Positions 1-6,938 are shown, counted from the stretch's first letter. The stretch: 10,882 nt of DNA from Firmicutes bacterium CAG:110 (GCA_000434635.1 HF988114.1:1-10882), one strand, 5' to 3'. The notes: generated from the sequence alone by a model not told the origin. Program-made: numbers and translations.

Positions 1-444
1 TTTCACTGGGAAATATTTTGCCGGAGACGTGCCGAAAAACGGGCATATCTGGAGATATTTCGCTTCTATTATAACTGCCGCATGGCGGGTGATCGTTTTT
101 TTGCGGCCGACCGGAGTGAACCGCAATAGCTTGTGACGCTGCTGAGGTGAGCGGATGAGCACTTTCAAGCAAAGCATAATAACACACTTTCGGTAAAAAA
201 TCAATACTAATTTTGTAGAAAATAATTGTGGATTTATAAAATTGAACAAAATAGAAAAGAAGAATAAACTATAATAGTACAAAGTGGCAATAAACCTTGA
301 CGGACGCATTTTTGGCGGACCGGGAGCGGAATGCCGGATTCCACAGCAATCGCAGCGCTCATGCCGTGTCGGGTTTTGCGGCGTGAAAAGAAAAAATATA
401 CCCCGGAATGTTTGTTTTTTGCAAGTTCGTGTTTCAAATGTGTA
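1..444. other. Non-coding stretch with no supported gene
   Basis: I see no convincing gene here. The + strand is open in frame 1 from the window edge to a TAG at 127-129, giving 42 mostly basic and aromatic residues. It could be the C-terminal tail of a gene starting outside the window, but it matches no family I know. Positions 181-280 are very AT-rich and hold isolated -10-like boxes (TATAAA at 235-240, TATAAT at 270-275). TTGTAG at 213-218 lies 16 bases before the first; the second lacks a well-spaced -35. The rest shows no RNA gene, array or clear repeat. Confidence 0.5.
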
Positions 445-473
445 TTGTGTTTTGCTTGCGGAGATGGTATAGT
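445..473 (+). promoter_or_regulatory. Candidate promoter of the sugar ABC transporter operon
   Basis: TTGTGT at 445-450 and TATAGT at 468-473 are separated by 17 bases. A TG one base before the -10 gives an extended -10 (TGGTATAGT). Transcription would start near 480, leaving a leader of about 210 nt before the binding-protein gene. This is the best-spaced sigma-A type pair I found upstream of the operon, but the -35 is only a partial match, so the call is moderate. Confidence 0.45.
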
Positions 474-479
474 CAAGAT

Positions 480-690
480 ACACAAAAAAAAGAGAATGAC
501 ACCGACTCTTTTGGCGAAAATGTCATGCCACCTGTCAGGCTGCGAAGAATCGTGACGACCGCACCCCCAGATTGACGGTCAATATGAATAACCCGTTCCG
601 AAATCGCCCGTGAGCCGGTCACGCATTTTGTATTACCCGCAAAAGGTTGTTTTGCGTGTATAAAAATTAAAAACTAAGGAGAAGTGAAAC
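480..690 (+). promoter_or_regulatory. Long leader with several small palindromes
   Basis: The region between the candidate promoter and the binding-protein start is rich in inverted repeats. AAAAGAG (488-494) can pair with CTCTTTT (506-512), and ATGACA (496-501) with TGTCAT (521-526); the two overlap, so they would compete. Further repeats are CCTGTCAGG (531-539), ATTGACGGTCAAT (571-583), CGTGA/TCACG around a 5-base spacer (609-623) and CGCAAAA/TTTTGCG around GGTTG (638-656). The last lies 35 bases before the start codon. These could be operators for a sugar-responsive regulator or folded leader RNA. I recognise no known riboswitch class. Confidence 0.4.
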
Positions 691-2070
691 ATGAAAAAGT
701 TTATCGCGATGCTTCTGGCGTTGGCCATGGTTCTGTCTCTTGCCGCCTGCGGTTCGAAGACAGACGCCCCCGCTGAGACAAAGGCACAGACCGCTGCAGA
801 AAAGCCTGCCGCGACTGAAAAGGCCGAAGAACCTGCTCCCGCTGCTGAGCCTGTGACCCTGACCTGGGGCTCCTGGGTGTTCGCAGAAGATTCCGTCCGC
901 CCCATCTATCAGGAGATGGCGGATCTGTACAACGAGACGAACGAGTACAACACCACCATCAGCACCGAGTACTTCTACTCCTACGCTGATTACCTCTCCA
1001 CCCTGCTGATCGACGTTGCCGGCGGCAATGGCCCCGACGTTGCCCACATCAAGGCTGAGTGGCTGCCCCAGCTGCTGGCTCTGGGCGTTGTGAAGCCTCT
1101 GGACGGCTACATCTCCGCTGACGTCCTCGCCGACTACTCCCAGTCCGCTATCGACTCCGTCACCGTCGACGGCTCCATGATGGCACTGCCCTGGTTCTCC
1201 AACACCTGCGCGCTGCTGGTGAATACCGACCTGTGCGAGCAGGCTGGCGTTGATTACACCGCCATCGCTTCCTGGGACGACCTGCTGGCGGCTGCCGAGA
1301 AGATCTCCGCTCTGGGCAGCGACATCTACGGTCTGGCGATCCCCGACTCCAACGGCGTTGAGGCCGGCGAAGGCTACAACACCTTCCCCGCTCTGTGGGC
1401 CCGCGGCGGCGAATTCGAGAAGGACGGCACCATCCTGCTGACCTCCGATGAGTCTGTTGCTGCTTACACCGATCTGCAGAACCTGTTCGTCAAGAAGATC
1501 TCCACCGCCGCCAGTGCCAACTCCTTAAAGGAACTGCGCAACCTGTTCGGCGCCGGCAAGATCGGCTTCTACTGGGACATCGAGTCCGGTATTGTCACTG
1601 CCGCTTCCGCTGCTGAGGATGAGGCTGCTTACTATGCCCGTACGCAGGCTATGACCATCCCCGGTGCTGACGCTGCCGGTCACGGCTACCTGATCGCTCA
1701 TGAGCTGGTCGTGTTCGACTCCTGCTCCGATGAGAAGATGGGAGCCATGGGTCACTTCCTGGACTTCATGTCCGGCGCCGATGTCATTGACATCCTCTAC
1801 CGGAACGGTCAGGGCAAGATGAGCTCCCGCTCCACCGTCATGGCGGAAGTCTTCAAGGACTGCACCGCTGTCAAGCAGGAAAAGGGCGGCTACACCTACG
1901 CTTACGTAAAGGCTATGGATTCCGCTAAGGCTCTGCCTTCCGCCAACATCCACTTCCAGGATGCCGACGCCATGCTGACCGACATGCTGACTGAGCTGGC
2001 TCAGGGCGGCGACGTCGCTGAGATCCTCGCCAAGTGGCAGACCCAGATTCAGAACGAGTACAACAAATAA
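691..2070 (+). CDS. Sugar ABC transporter substrate-binding lipoprotein (family 1)
   Basis: This 459-residue protein is the extracytoplasmic binding component of a carbohydrate importer of the CUT1 type. It starts with a lipoprotein signal: Lys2-Lys3, a hydrophobic run to about residue 17, and the lipobox LAAC with the lipidated Cys at residue 20. An Ala/Glu/Thr/Pro-rich linker follows (about 22-54), then a mature domain beginning VTLTWGSWVF. The length and overall pattern fit family 1 solute-binding proteins. The ATG has a good ribosome site (AAGGAG) 8 bases upstream. Codon use is strongly biased to C-ending codons, suggesting high expression. It heads the operon and is followed by a hairpin that may raise its level over the permeases. 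The sugar cannot be read from sequence; an oligosaccharide is likely. Confidence 0.9.
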   Translation: MKKFIAMLLALAMVLSLAACGSKTDAPAETKAQTAAEKPAATEKAEEPAPAAEPVTLTWGSWVFAEDSVRPIYQEMADLYNETNEYNTTISTEYFYSYADYLSTLLIDVAGGNGPDVAHIKAEWLPQLLALGVVKPLDGYISADVLADYSQSAIDSVTVDGSMMALPWFSNTCALLVNTDLCEQAGVDYTAIASWDDLLAAAEKISALGSDIYGLAIPDSNGVEAGEGYNTFPALWARGGEFEKDGTILLTSDESVAAYTDLQNLFVKKISTAASANSLKELRNLFGAGKIGFYWDIESGIVTAASAAEDEAAYYARTQAMTIPGADAAGHGYLIAHELVVFDSCSDEKMGAMGHFLDFMSGADVIDILYRNGQGKMSSRSTVMAEVFKDCTAVKQEKGGYTYAYVKAMDSAKALPSANIHFQDADAMLTDMLTELAQGGDVAEILAKWQTQIQNEYNK

Positions 2071-2110
2071 TCGGCTTGTAAAGAAGCACGTTTGAAAGAT
2101 TGCTAAGCGG

Positions 2111-2144
2111 GTGGGTCCTCTCTCTCGGCGGAGAGAGGGCCCAC
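2111..2144 (+). promoter_or_regulatory. Strong intercistronic hairpin between binding protein and permease
   Basis: GTGGGTCCTCTCTC (2111-2124) pairs with GAGAGAGGGCCCAC (2131-2144) around the loop TCGGCG. This makes a 14-bp stem with one G-U pair. There is no T-run after it, so it is unlikely to be a full rho-independent terminator. Its position, 40 bases past the binding-protein stop and just before the permease ribosome site at 2152-2157, fits an mRNA-stabilising or attenuating element that lets the binding protein be made in excess over the membrane subunits. Confidence 0.75.
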
Positions 2145-2165
2145 TTTCCAGAAGGAGACAGGCAT

Positions 2166-3092
2166 ATGACTTCCAAAAATCAATTAAGAACGCGTAGAAT
2201 GTCCGACAGTACCTTTGGTTTTCTGCTGATGGTGCCTGCCCTTCTTGTTCTGCTCGTCGTTATTGCGTTCCCGATTCTGAAAGGTATCTACGCCAGCTTT
2301 TGTGATTACGGGCTGAAAGAACTGAGGAAGGGCATATTCGATCTGAAATGGAACAATTTTGCCAACTACAAAATCATGCTCCAGAACAATCAGATCTTTT
2401 CCTATTTCAAGAACACCTTTGTCTTTGTGGCACTGGTGGTCGTGATCCAGCTCATATTGGGCATGGGTATCGCGCTTTTGCTGGACAGCAAGATCAAGGC
2501 ACGCGGCACGCTGCGCGGCCTGATGCTGGTTCCGTGGACGATCCCCTCCGTTGTTACCGCGATCGTCTGGAGATTCATGACGAACTCCAGCTACGGTGTG
2601 ATCAACTGGATCGCCTATAAACTGGGAATGATCCCCACTCTGGACTACTCCTGGACGCTGCAGAGCGGCAGCGCCATGGCGCTGATCGTCATTGCGGCCG
2701 TGTGGCGCCAGCTTCCCTACATGATGGTCATGATCCTTGCCGGTTTGCAGTCTGTTGACAAGTCCCTGCTCGAAGCCGGTACAATCGACGGCGCGAATTA
2801 TTGGCAGAGTCTGCTGCATATCACCATTCCGTCCATCCGACCCGTTTTGATTACCTCCATCTGGATCGCCCTGATGGCAAACTTCCAGATGTATACCATC
2901 ATCGCCAACATTACCAACGGCGGTCCTGTCGGTGCGACTACAACCTTGTCTATTGCAGCCTATAATGCCGCATTCCAGTCCTATAACTTCGGTTATGGCG
3001 CGGCAATCGGCGTTGTGTGGCTGATCGTTCTATTCATCATCACCATGTTCTCCAACAAGCTTACGGATAAGTATTCCGAAGATCTGGGTTAA
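2166..3092 (+). CDS. Sugar ABC transporter permease, MalF/UgpA type
   Basis: This is a 308-residue inner-membrane subunit of the importer. The first membrane segment is at about residues 16-40, and further hydrophobic stretches follow, consistent with six spans. The cytoplasmic EAA loop that docks the ATPase is visible from residue 203 (EAGTIDGANYWQSLLHITIP), with the conserved G and I-x-x-P spacing. The start at 2166 is chosen because a strong AAGGAG lies at 2153-2158; an upstream in-frame ATG at 2100 would place the intercistronic hairpin inside the coding sequence. It is co-transcribed with the binding protein and the second permease, which starts 14 bases after its stop. The pair should form a heterodimeric channel. 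Confidence 0.92.
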   Translation: MTSKNQLRTRRMSDSTFGFLLMVPALLVLLVVIAFPILKGIYASFCDYGLKELRKGIFDLKWNNFANYKIMLQNNQIFSYFKNTFVFVALVVVIQLILGMGIALLLDSKIKARGTLRGLMLVPWTIPSVVTAIVWRFMTNSSYGVINWIAYKLGMIPTLDYSWTLQSGSAMALIVIAAVWRQLPYMMVMILAGLQSVDKSLLEAGTIDGANYWQSLLHITIPSIRPVLITSIWIALMANFQMYTIIANITNGGPVGATTTLSIAAYNAAFQSYNFGYGAAIGVVWLIVLFIITMFSNKLTDKYSEDLG

Positions 3093-3106
3093 GGAGGGAA
3101 GCAGAA

Positions 3107-3943
3107 ATGAAAAAGCGCAATACTGGAAAAAAGATTGCCAAGTATGTGGTCATTGCAATCATTCTGTTCGTGCTGTTGTTCCCTGTTTACTGGATGATCA
3201 ACTGCTCCCTGCTTCCGAGCAACGTTATCATGAGCGTGCCGCCCCGGTTCTTCCCGATCAACCCGACGCTGAAGAACTTCTCGCAGATATTTACCCGCGC
3301 GTCCTATCTGCGGTTTTTCCAGAACAGCTTCATCGTCTCCTTCGGAACGATCGCGATCGTGCTGCTGGTTGCGGTTCCCGCGAGCTACGCACTGTCCCGC
3401 TATAATTTCTTTGGCCGCCGCGTGATCCTCAGCTCCGTTTCCTCCGTTCAGATGTTCCCTGTGGTGGTCATCCTGACGACGCTTTACGGTTTTTACAATT
3501 CGTGGCGTATGCTGGACACGTATCGTGGCCTGATCCTTGCGGACACGACCTTCGCGCTTCCGCTGGCGATTACGCTGATGAAGAGCTTCTTTGATACGCT
3601 GTCCAAGTCTCTGGATGAGGCGGCGAGAATCGACGGCGCCAGCCGGATGCGTGTGCTGCTGCATATCCTGCTTCCGCTGGTGGTTCCCGGACTGGTCGCG
3701 GTGGGTATCTACACCTTCCTCAACGCATGGGACGACTATCTGATGGCGCTGACCATCATGAAGTCCAACGAAATGCGCACGCTGCCTGTGGGCATTGCCC
3801 AGAGCTTCCTGGGCGAGTACTCCAACGACTACGGCGGACTGATGGCGTTTGCTGTGGCAGGTTCTCTGCCCATCGTTCTGCTGTTCATTTTCTTCCAGAA
3901 GTATCTGGTGTCCGGAATGACCGCCGGTGCGGTAAAGGGTTGA
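3107..3943 (+). CDS. Sugar ABC transporter permease, MalG/UgpE type
   Basis: This 278-residue membrane protein is the second channel subunit. It has a short basic N-terminus (KKRNTGKK), a first span at about residues 11-32, the periplasmic sequence typical of MalG-like subunits, and further spans. The EAA loop begins at about residue 171 (EAARIDGASRMRVLLHILLP), matching the family consensus closely. The ATG follows AAGGAGG with good spacing. The gene sits 14 bases behind the first permease and only 3 bases ahead of the YesL-like gene. No ATP-binding subunit follows, so an ATPase must come from elsewhere, as MsmX does for several Bacillus sugar importers. Confidence 0.92.
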   Translation: MKKRNTGKKIAKYVVIAIILFVLLFPVYWMINCSLLPSNVIMSVPPRFFPINPTLKNFSQIFTRASYLRFFQNSFIVSFGTIAIVLLVAVPASYALSRYNFFGRRVILSSVSSVQMFPVVVILTTLYGFYNSWRMLDTYRGLILADTTFALPLAITLMKSFFDTLSKSLDEAARIDGASRMRVLLHILLPLVVPGLVAVGIYTFLNAWDDYLMALTIMKSNEMRTLPVGIAQSFLGEYSNDYGGLMAFAVAGSLPIVLLFIFFQKYLVSGMTAGAVKG

Positions 3944-3946
3944 TTT

Positions 3947-4615
3947 ATGGCATTTCCTTCCAAAGAAAAGGGACGCGATGTTTTTGCGGCACTGAAAGCC
4001 TCCGGGTGGGAGAGCGTCCGGCTGGTGCTGAGCCAGTATTGGGTCAGGCTGATCGGACTGAATCTTCTGTACCTGCTGTGCTGCCTGCCGGTGATCACCA
4101 TTCCGGCGGCAACCTGCGGCCTGCACAGGGTCATCCTGAATATGGTGCGGGAGACCCGGTACGAAGGGGTGTTCCACGGATTCTTTGCGGAATTCCGGAC
4201 CCACTTCCTGAAAAGGACCGTGTTTGGCCTCCTGCTCCTGCTTGCCCCGGCGTCCATCGCCTGCTACCCGATCATCTTTGGCATGGAAGGAAGCGCGGTG
4301 GTCATCACCACGACAATTTCCGTCCTCCTCTATTTCTGCATCACGAAGTATTTTTATCCGCTGCTCGTGCTGCTGGACGTGGATATCTGGGCAAACTTCA
4401 AAAATGCCTGCATCATGGCGGTCGTGGAATGGAGAACCACGCTGCAGCTGCTGATCACAGCGGGTTTGCTGGATCTGATGCTGCTGCTGTTTACCTATCA
4501 GGCGCTTCCGTTCTATATCATCATCCTGTGCGCGTTCAACTGCCTTCTGGGCTGTTCCTTTGTCAATCAGCCCTTCGAAAAATACTTTGGCAGTAAGACA
4601 GCCAGCGAAAAATGA
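3947..4615 (+). CDS. YesL-like membrane protein (DUF624)
   Basis: This 222-residue integral membrane protein resembles YesL (DUF624). The diagnostic part is the first membrane segment at about residues 33-56, with the N-LLYLLCCLPVITIPAAT pattern followed by a basic loop. Hydrophobic stretches around 90-110, 115-140, 155-175 and 180-200 suggest four or five spans. Genes of this family commonly sit beside sugar-binding-protein-dependent transporters in Firmicutes, but their biochemical role is not established. Here it starts 3 bases after the permease stop with only a weak AAAGGG upstream, so translation is probably coupled. It ends the operon, 36 bases before a terminator. Confidence 0.8.
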   Translation: MAFPSKEKGRDVFAALKASGWESVRLVLSQYWVRLIGLNLLYLLCCLPVITIPAATCGLHRVILNMVRETRYEGVFHGFFAEFRTHFLKRTVFGLLLLLAPASIACYPIIFGMEGSAVVITTTISVLLYFCITKYFYPLLVLLDVDIWANFKNACIMAVVEWRTTLQLLITAGLLDLMLLLFTYQALPFYIIILCAFNCLLGCSFVNQPFEKYFGSKTASEK

Positions 4616-4650
4616 CATTTCCATTACTCCTATATATGGCGAAAGCCGAG

Positions 4651-4685
4651 AAACACCTCCGGATGTATTTCCGGAGGCGTTTTTC
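4651..4685 (+). terminator. Rho-independent terminator of the ABC transporter operon
   Basis: CCTCCGGA (4656-4663) pairs with TCCGGAGG (4670-4677) around TGTATT. After one A-C mismatch the stem continues AAAC/GTTT, running into a T-tract (4680-4684). It closes the operon 36 bases after the YesL-like stop. Confidence 0.9.
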
Positions 4686-4769
4686 ACATGGTTCACGGTA
4701 AGGGAGTATGCGGAAATTCAACCGGTTTTATAAAAAACAAACAAAATTCGCGCTCGATTCCGGCGGCAG

Positions 4770-4798
4770 TTGACAGGGCGGAAAGAATCCTGTAAACT
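4770..4798 (+). promoter_or_regulatory. Promoter of the 129-residue anchored protein
   Basis: A perfect TTGACA (4770-4775) is followed after 17 bases by TAAACT (4793-4798), 33 bases before the start codon. Together with the terminator just upstream, this makes the following gene an independent unit. Confidence 0.65.
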
Positions 4799-4830
4799 GG
4801 GAATAGCCGAAGAAGCAAAGGAGAAAAAGT

Positions 4831-5220
4831 ATGAAGCGTCGTATCTGTCTGATTATTGCGGGGATCATTCTGGTGGCTATCCTGGCGTTTGCGTTTTACA
4901 AGCTTAGCGCGGGGGACAGTTTTGAAAAAACGCTGGTTTCTTCCGAATGGTACGTTCAGATGTCCGAGGGGACGACCGCGGTATATACGTTTCATAAAAA
5001 CGGAACGTTTGACTGTGAGGCGCATATCGCGCTGGGGGAGCAAGAGGCAAGTATGACCCGCAGCGGCACCTACGCGGTGGATAAGGATGAAAGCGGCGCC
5101 CCCCGGGTGCTGCTGCAGTACCCGAACGCAAACGCGCCCGTGGAAATCACCTGCACGGAAAAAGAAGACGGAACGGTCCGCATGGAGATCGCGGGCTGCG
5201 AAATGCAGAAAAATGGGTAG
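4831..5220 (+). CDS. Small membrane-anchored hypothetical protein
   Basis: I do not recognise this 129-residue protein. It begins with three basic residues (KRR) and a hydrophobic segment at about 5-23. No lipobox Cys follows, so it is probably an N-terminal signal anchor with the rest outside the membrane. Residues 33-125 read as a small beta-rich domain with alternating polar and hydrophobic residues (SSEWYVQM, TAVYTFHKNGTFDC, RSGTYAVDKDE), loosely like lipocalin-type lipoprotein domains. That resemblance is an impression only. The start follows AAAGGAG with good spacing and has its own promoter. A miniature inverted-repeat element begins directly after the TAG stop. A natural stop would also result if the element were removed at the flanking TA, so the C-terminus is probably intact. 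Confidence 0.7.
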   Translation: MKRRICLIIAGIILVAILAFAFYKLSAGDSFEKTLVSSEWYVQMSEGTTAVYTFHKNGTFDCEAHIALGEQEASMTRSGTYAVDKDESGAPRVLLQYPNANAPVEITCTEKEDGTVRMEIAGCEMQKNG

Positions 5221-5381
5221 GGCAGCACCGCACAATTCGGCAAAAAGTCTCAGGCAGGATTTTTGCCCCAATTCAAAGTTCCAAAAATGGAGGAATACTG
5301 TATGTATTTCCCATTTTCGGAACTGCGGAAGTGGAGCAAAAAGACGGCTGAGACTCGCAGACGCAATTGCGCGGTGCTGCC
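5221..5381. mobile_element. 161-bp miniature inverted-repeat element (MITE-like)
   Basis: The ends are inverted repeats: GGCAGCACCGCACAATT (5221-5237) matches the reverse complement of 5365-5381 at 16 of 17 positions. Inner arms AGTCTCAG (5246-5253) and CTGAGACT (5348-5355) are also complementary, so most of the element could fold into one long hairpin. It encodes no credible protein. Both ends have a TA dinucleotide one base outside the repeat, compatible with TA-targeted insertion of the IS630/Tc1-mariner kind. A 36-bp end of the same family recurs at 6939-6974. It starts right behind the stop codon of the small anchored protein. Confidence 0.75.
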
Positions 5382-5390
5382 ATAGTAAAA

Positions 5391-5419
5391 TACCCGGAGA
5401 TTTTCAGAATCTCCGGGTA
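5391..5419 (-). terminator. Terminator hairpin between convergent genes
   Basis: TACCCGGAGATT (5391-5402) pairs perfectly with AATCTCCGGGTA (5408-5419) around a 5-base loop. Read on the - strand the stem is followed by TTTTAC, which suits the gene ending at 5481. On the + strand what follows is only moderately T-rich, but the hairpin may serve both convergent genes. Confidence 0.75.
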
Positions 5420-5480
5420 CTGTTCTGCCCTTTTCCGGGCGTATCTTTGCTAAGCTTCCGGTGTATGGAGTGACATGCCG

Positions 5481-6137
5481 TCAGCCGTTTTCCAGAATGT
5501 ACACGGCAATATCCAGCCCCCGCTGATATCCGTGACCATTGGCGAACATACACAGGTAGACCGGCTCATCTGAAATGCCGTGTTCTCTGGCGAAGGCGGT
5601 GCCGGAAATTTCGACGGCATACTCTGTGACCGGGTATCCGGCAGAAAGCGCCTGCAATTCCGCTGGCCAGTCCCGGGACAGATCGACCAGAATATCCAGA
5701 GAAAGGAGATATTCGTACCCGCCCTCGTCCACGATGAATATGTCCGGCTGTCCGGCAGTAAGCCAGAGCGTGGATTTTATCACAAAATCGTCCCGTTCGG
5801 TACTGTAGGGCGGGGACTCCAGAATTTGCAGATATTCCCGCTTCGGATCGCAGCCGATGGCCTCCTCGCAGCTCTGTAACCAGTCCGGGGACGCGGAGTA
5901 GCCGGACACCGCAATACCAATGCTGACGGGGTCCTTGGGAAAGAAAGTGCCCTTGACCATATTGACGCAGAAGGAGCCGAGGATCAGAAGCACGATCAGC
6001 GCCACGGGCAAAACCAAAATGATTATTTTATAATAATCCCAGATGTATTTCCACCGTTTTTCCTTTGGCAATGATTTTATTGTTTCCAAATCTTTTTTGA
6101 AAGAGAAATTGATAGAATCGTTGTAATTATGCCCCAT
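5481..6137 (-). CDS. Membrane-anchored hypothetical protein with extracytoplasmic domain
   Basis: This 218-residue protein has a hydrophilic N-terminus with KSLPKEKRWKYIWDYYK (about 21-37), one membrane span at about 37-59, and an outer domain from about 68 to the end. N-termini of this pattern (a basic and aromatic stretch ending DYYK, then a single span) occur in uncharacterised Clostridia proteins. The outer domain contains QPDIFIVDEGGYEYLL and ILVDLSRDW, reminiscent of substrate-binding-protein folds where an assigned site is followed by a 'settled/leads to' strand; this is only suggestive. The start at 6137 is chosen because an in-frame ATG at 6206 lies inside the promoter. Upstream of 6137 there is only a weak AAAGG, 13 bases away. 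Confidence 0.65.
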   Translation of the reverse strand: MGHNYNDSINFSFKKDLETIKSLPKEKRWKYIWDYYKIIILVLPVALIVLLILGSFCVNMVKGTFFPKDPVSIGIAVSGYSASPDWLQSCEEAIGCDPKREYLQILESPPYSTERDDFVIKSTLWLTAGQPDIFIVDEGGYEYLLSLDILVDLSRDWPAELQALSAGYPVTEYAVEISGTAFAREHGISDEPVYLCMFANGHGYQRGLDIAVYILENG

Positions 6138-6177
6138 AGAAGAATCTGCCTTTGCAAAAATTGGTCGAATTTCGTCC

Positions 6178-6206
6178 AGTATAGCATGGGCGGGTGTGAC
6201 TGTCAA
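6178..6206 (-). promoter_or_regulatory. Near-consensus promoter of the anchored protein
   Basis: On the - strand TTGACA (6206-6201) and TATACT (6183-6178) are separated by exactly 17 bases. Transcription would start near 6171, leaving a leader of about 34 nt. This promoter rules out the longer reading frame starting at 6206. Confidence 0.85.
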
Positions 6207-6408
6207 TTCCCCCGGACTGCCGAACGGACAGAAGGTGTATTTTCTGCAGGCATGTGTTCCTTTTTTGCATTGCCAATTTCCATGGGCGCAGGTATGATAG
6301 CTGCAGATATTCAGGATGATTTGCCAGAATCAAGGCGGAAACCGTGGGCAGTGCCTTGAGAAAAAATGTCAATACCAAAAAATCTGACAGAAACAGTTTT
6401 TTTCAGCA
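6207..6408. other. Divergent intergenic region with an AT-rich inverted repeat
   Basis: No gene is supported between the two divergent promoters. Just ahead of the cupin promoter, AAAAAATCTG (6377-6386) and CAGTTTTTTT (6394-6403) form an inverted repeat with one mismatch and a 7-base spacer. It lies 5 bases upstream of the -35 and could be an operator or an UP-like element. Positions 6207-6376 show nothing else that I can name. Confidence 0.4.
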
Positions 6409-6438
6409 TTGACAGTGGGGACGGCCCCTTACTATAAT
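6409..6438 (+). promoter_or_regulatory. Consensus promoter of the cupin gene
   Basis: TTGACA (6409-6414) and TATAAT (6433-6438) are both perfect consensus hexamers, separated by 18 bases. The spacer contains the palindrome GGGGACGGCCCC (6417-6428). Transcription would start near 6445, giving a leader of about 77 nt. A palindrome inside the spacer of such a strong promoter would suit a repressor. Confidence 0.85.
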
Positions 6439-6521
6439 GGCTAGTAGCAGGGTAACAGCGGCCTCGGAAAACAGCGCTGAATCGTTTGAAAAAGGCATGA
6501 TTTGGAAAGGAGCAAACCATT

Positions 6522-6914
6522 ATGAAGGAAAACCTGATTGAAGTAGCACAGTATGATGGCCCCGGCTATCGGGCGCTGGTCTACTATGAAGGCTGGCGGG
6601 TCGCGTTTCTGAATGACGATCCCAGCAAATACCGCCGCGAAACGATCCCCTATCTGGAGCGGCATAATGAAACGGACGAGCTGTTCGTTCTGCTGGAGGG
6701 GGAGTGTACGCTCTATGTCGCGGACGGCGTCGGAGACGCTCTCGGACAGATTTCGACGGTCGTGATGGAAAAACGGAAGATGTACAACATCAAAAAGGGC
6801 GTCTGGCACAATCTTGCCGGAAATGAGCAGATGGTGCTTCTCATTGTGGAAAACGCGGATACCTCAAAGGGAAACTCCGACTTTTTCCCTGTCACGGCGG
6901 ACATGCTGCCCTGA
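6522..6914 (+). CDS. Single-domain cupin protein
   Basis: This 130-residue protein fits a small beta-barrel cupin. The first cupin motif is degenerate: His48 and Glu53 in RHNETDELFVLLEG (47-60), with the usual hydrophobic run and Gly. The second is GVWHNL (93-98), with His96. A two-His metal site is possible but incomplete compared with classic cupins, so binding of a metal or a small sugar-like ligand is uncertain. The ATG follows AAAGGAG at good distance. It has its own strong promoter and no partner gene on the same strand. The next features are a repeat fragment and the convergent glucokinase gene. A role in sugar metabolism is conceivable from position only. Confidence 0.8.
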   Translation: MKENLIEVAQYDGPGYRALVYYEGWRVAFLNDDPSKYRRETIPYLERHNETDELFVLLEGECTLYVADGVGDALGQISTVVMEKRKMYNIKKGVWHNLAGNEQMVLLIVENADTSKGNSDFFPVTADMLP

Positions 6915-6938
6915 TGTGAATGTTATTGTTTTCTCTAA

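Noticed and set aside
1..129. 42-residue open frame running in from the window edge
   Set aside because: It could be a gene's C-terminus, but it has no recognisable motif and too little sequence to support a call.
2100..2165. 22-codon N-terminal extension of the first permease
   Set aside because: It would run through the intercistronic hairpin and past a strong ribosome site that sits correctly before 2166.
3089..4696. 535-codon reading frame on the - strand across the second permease and the YesL-like gene
   Set aside because: The translated sequence is rich in His, Gln, Arg and Asp without domains or membrane segments. It is opposite two convincing membrane protein genes, so it is a codon-bias shadow.
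6138..6206. Longer N-terminus of the anchored protein beginning at 6206
   Set aside because: These codons cover a TTGACA-N17-TATACT promoter on the same strand, so the start must lie downstream, at 6137.
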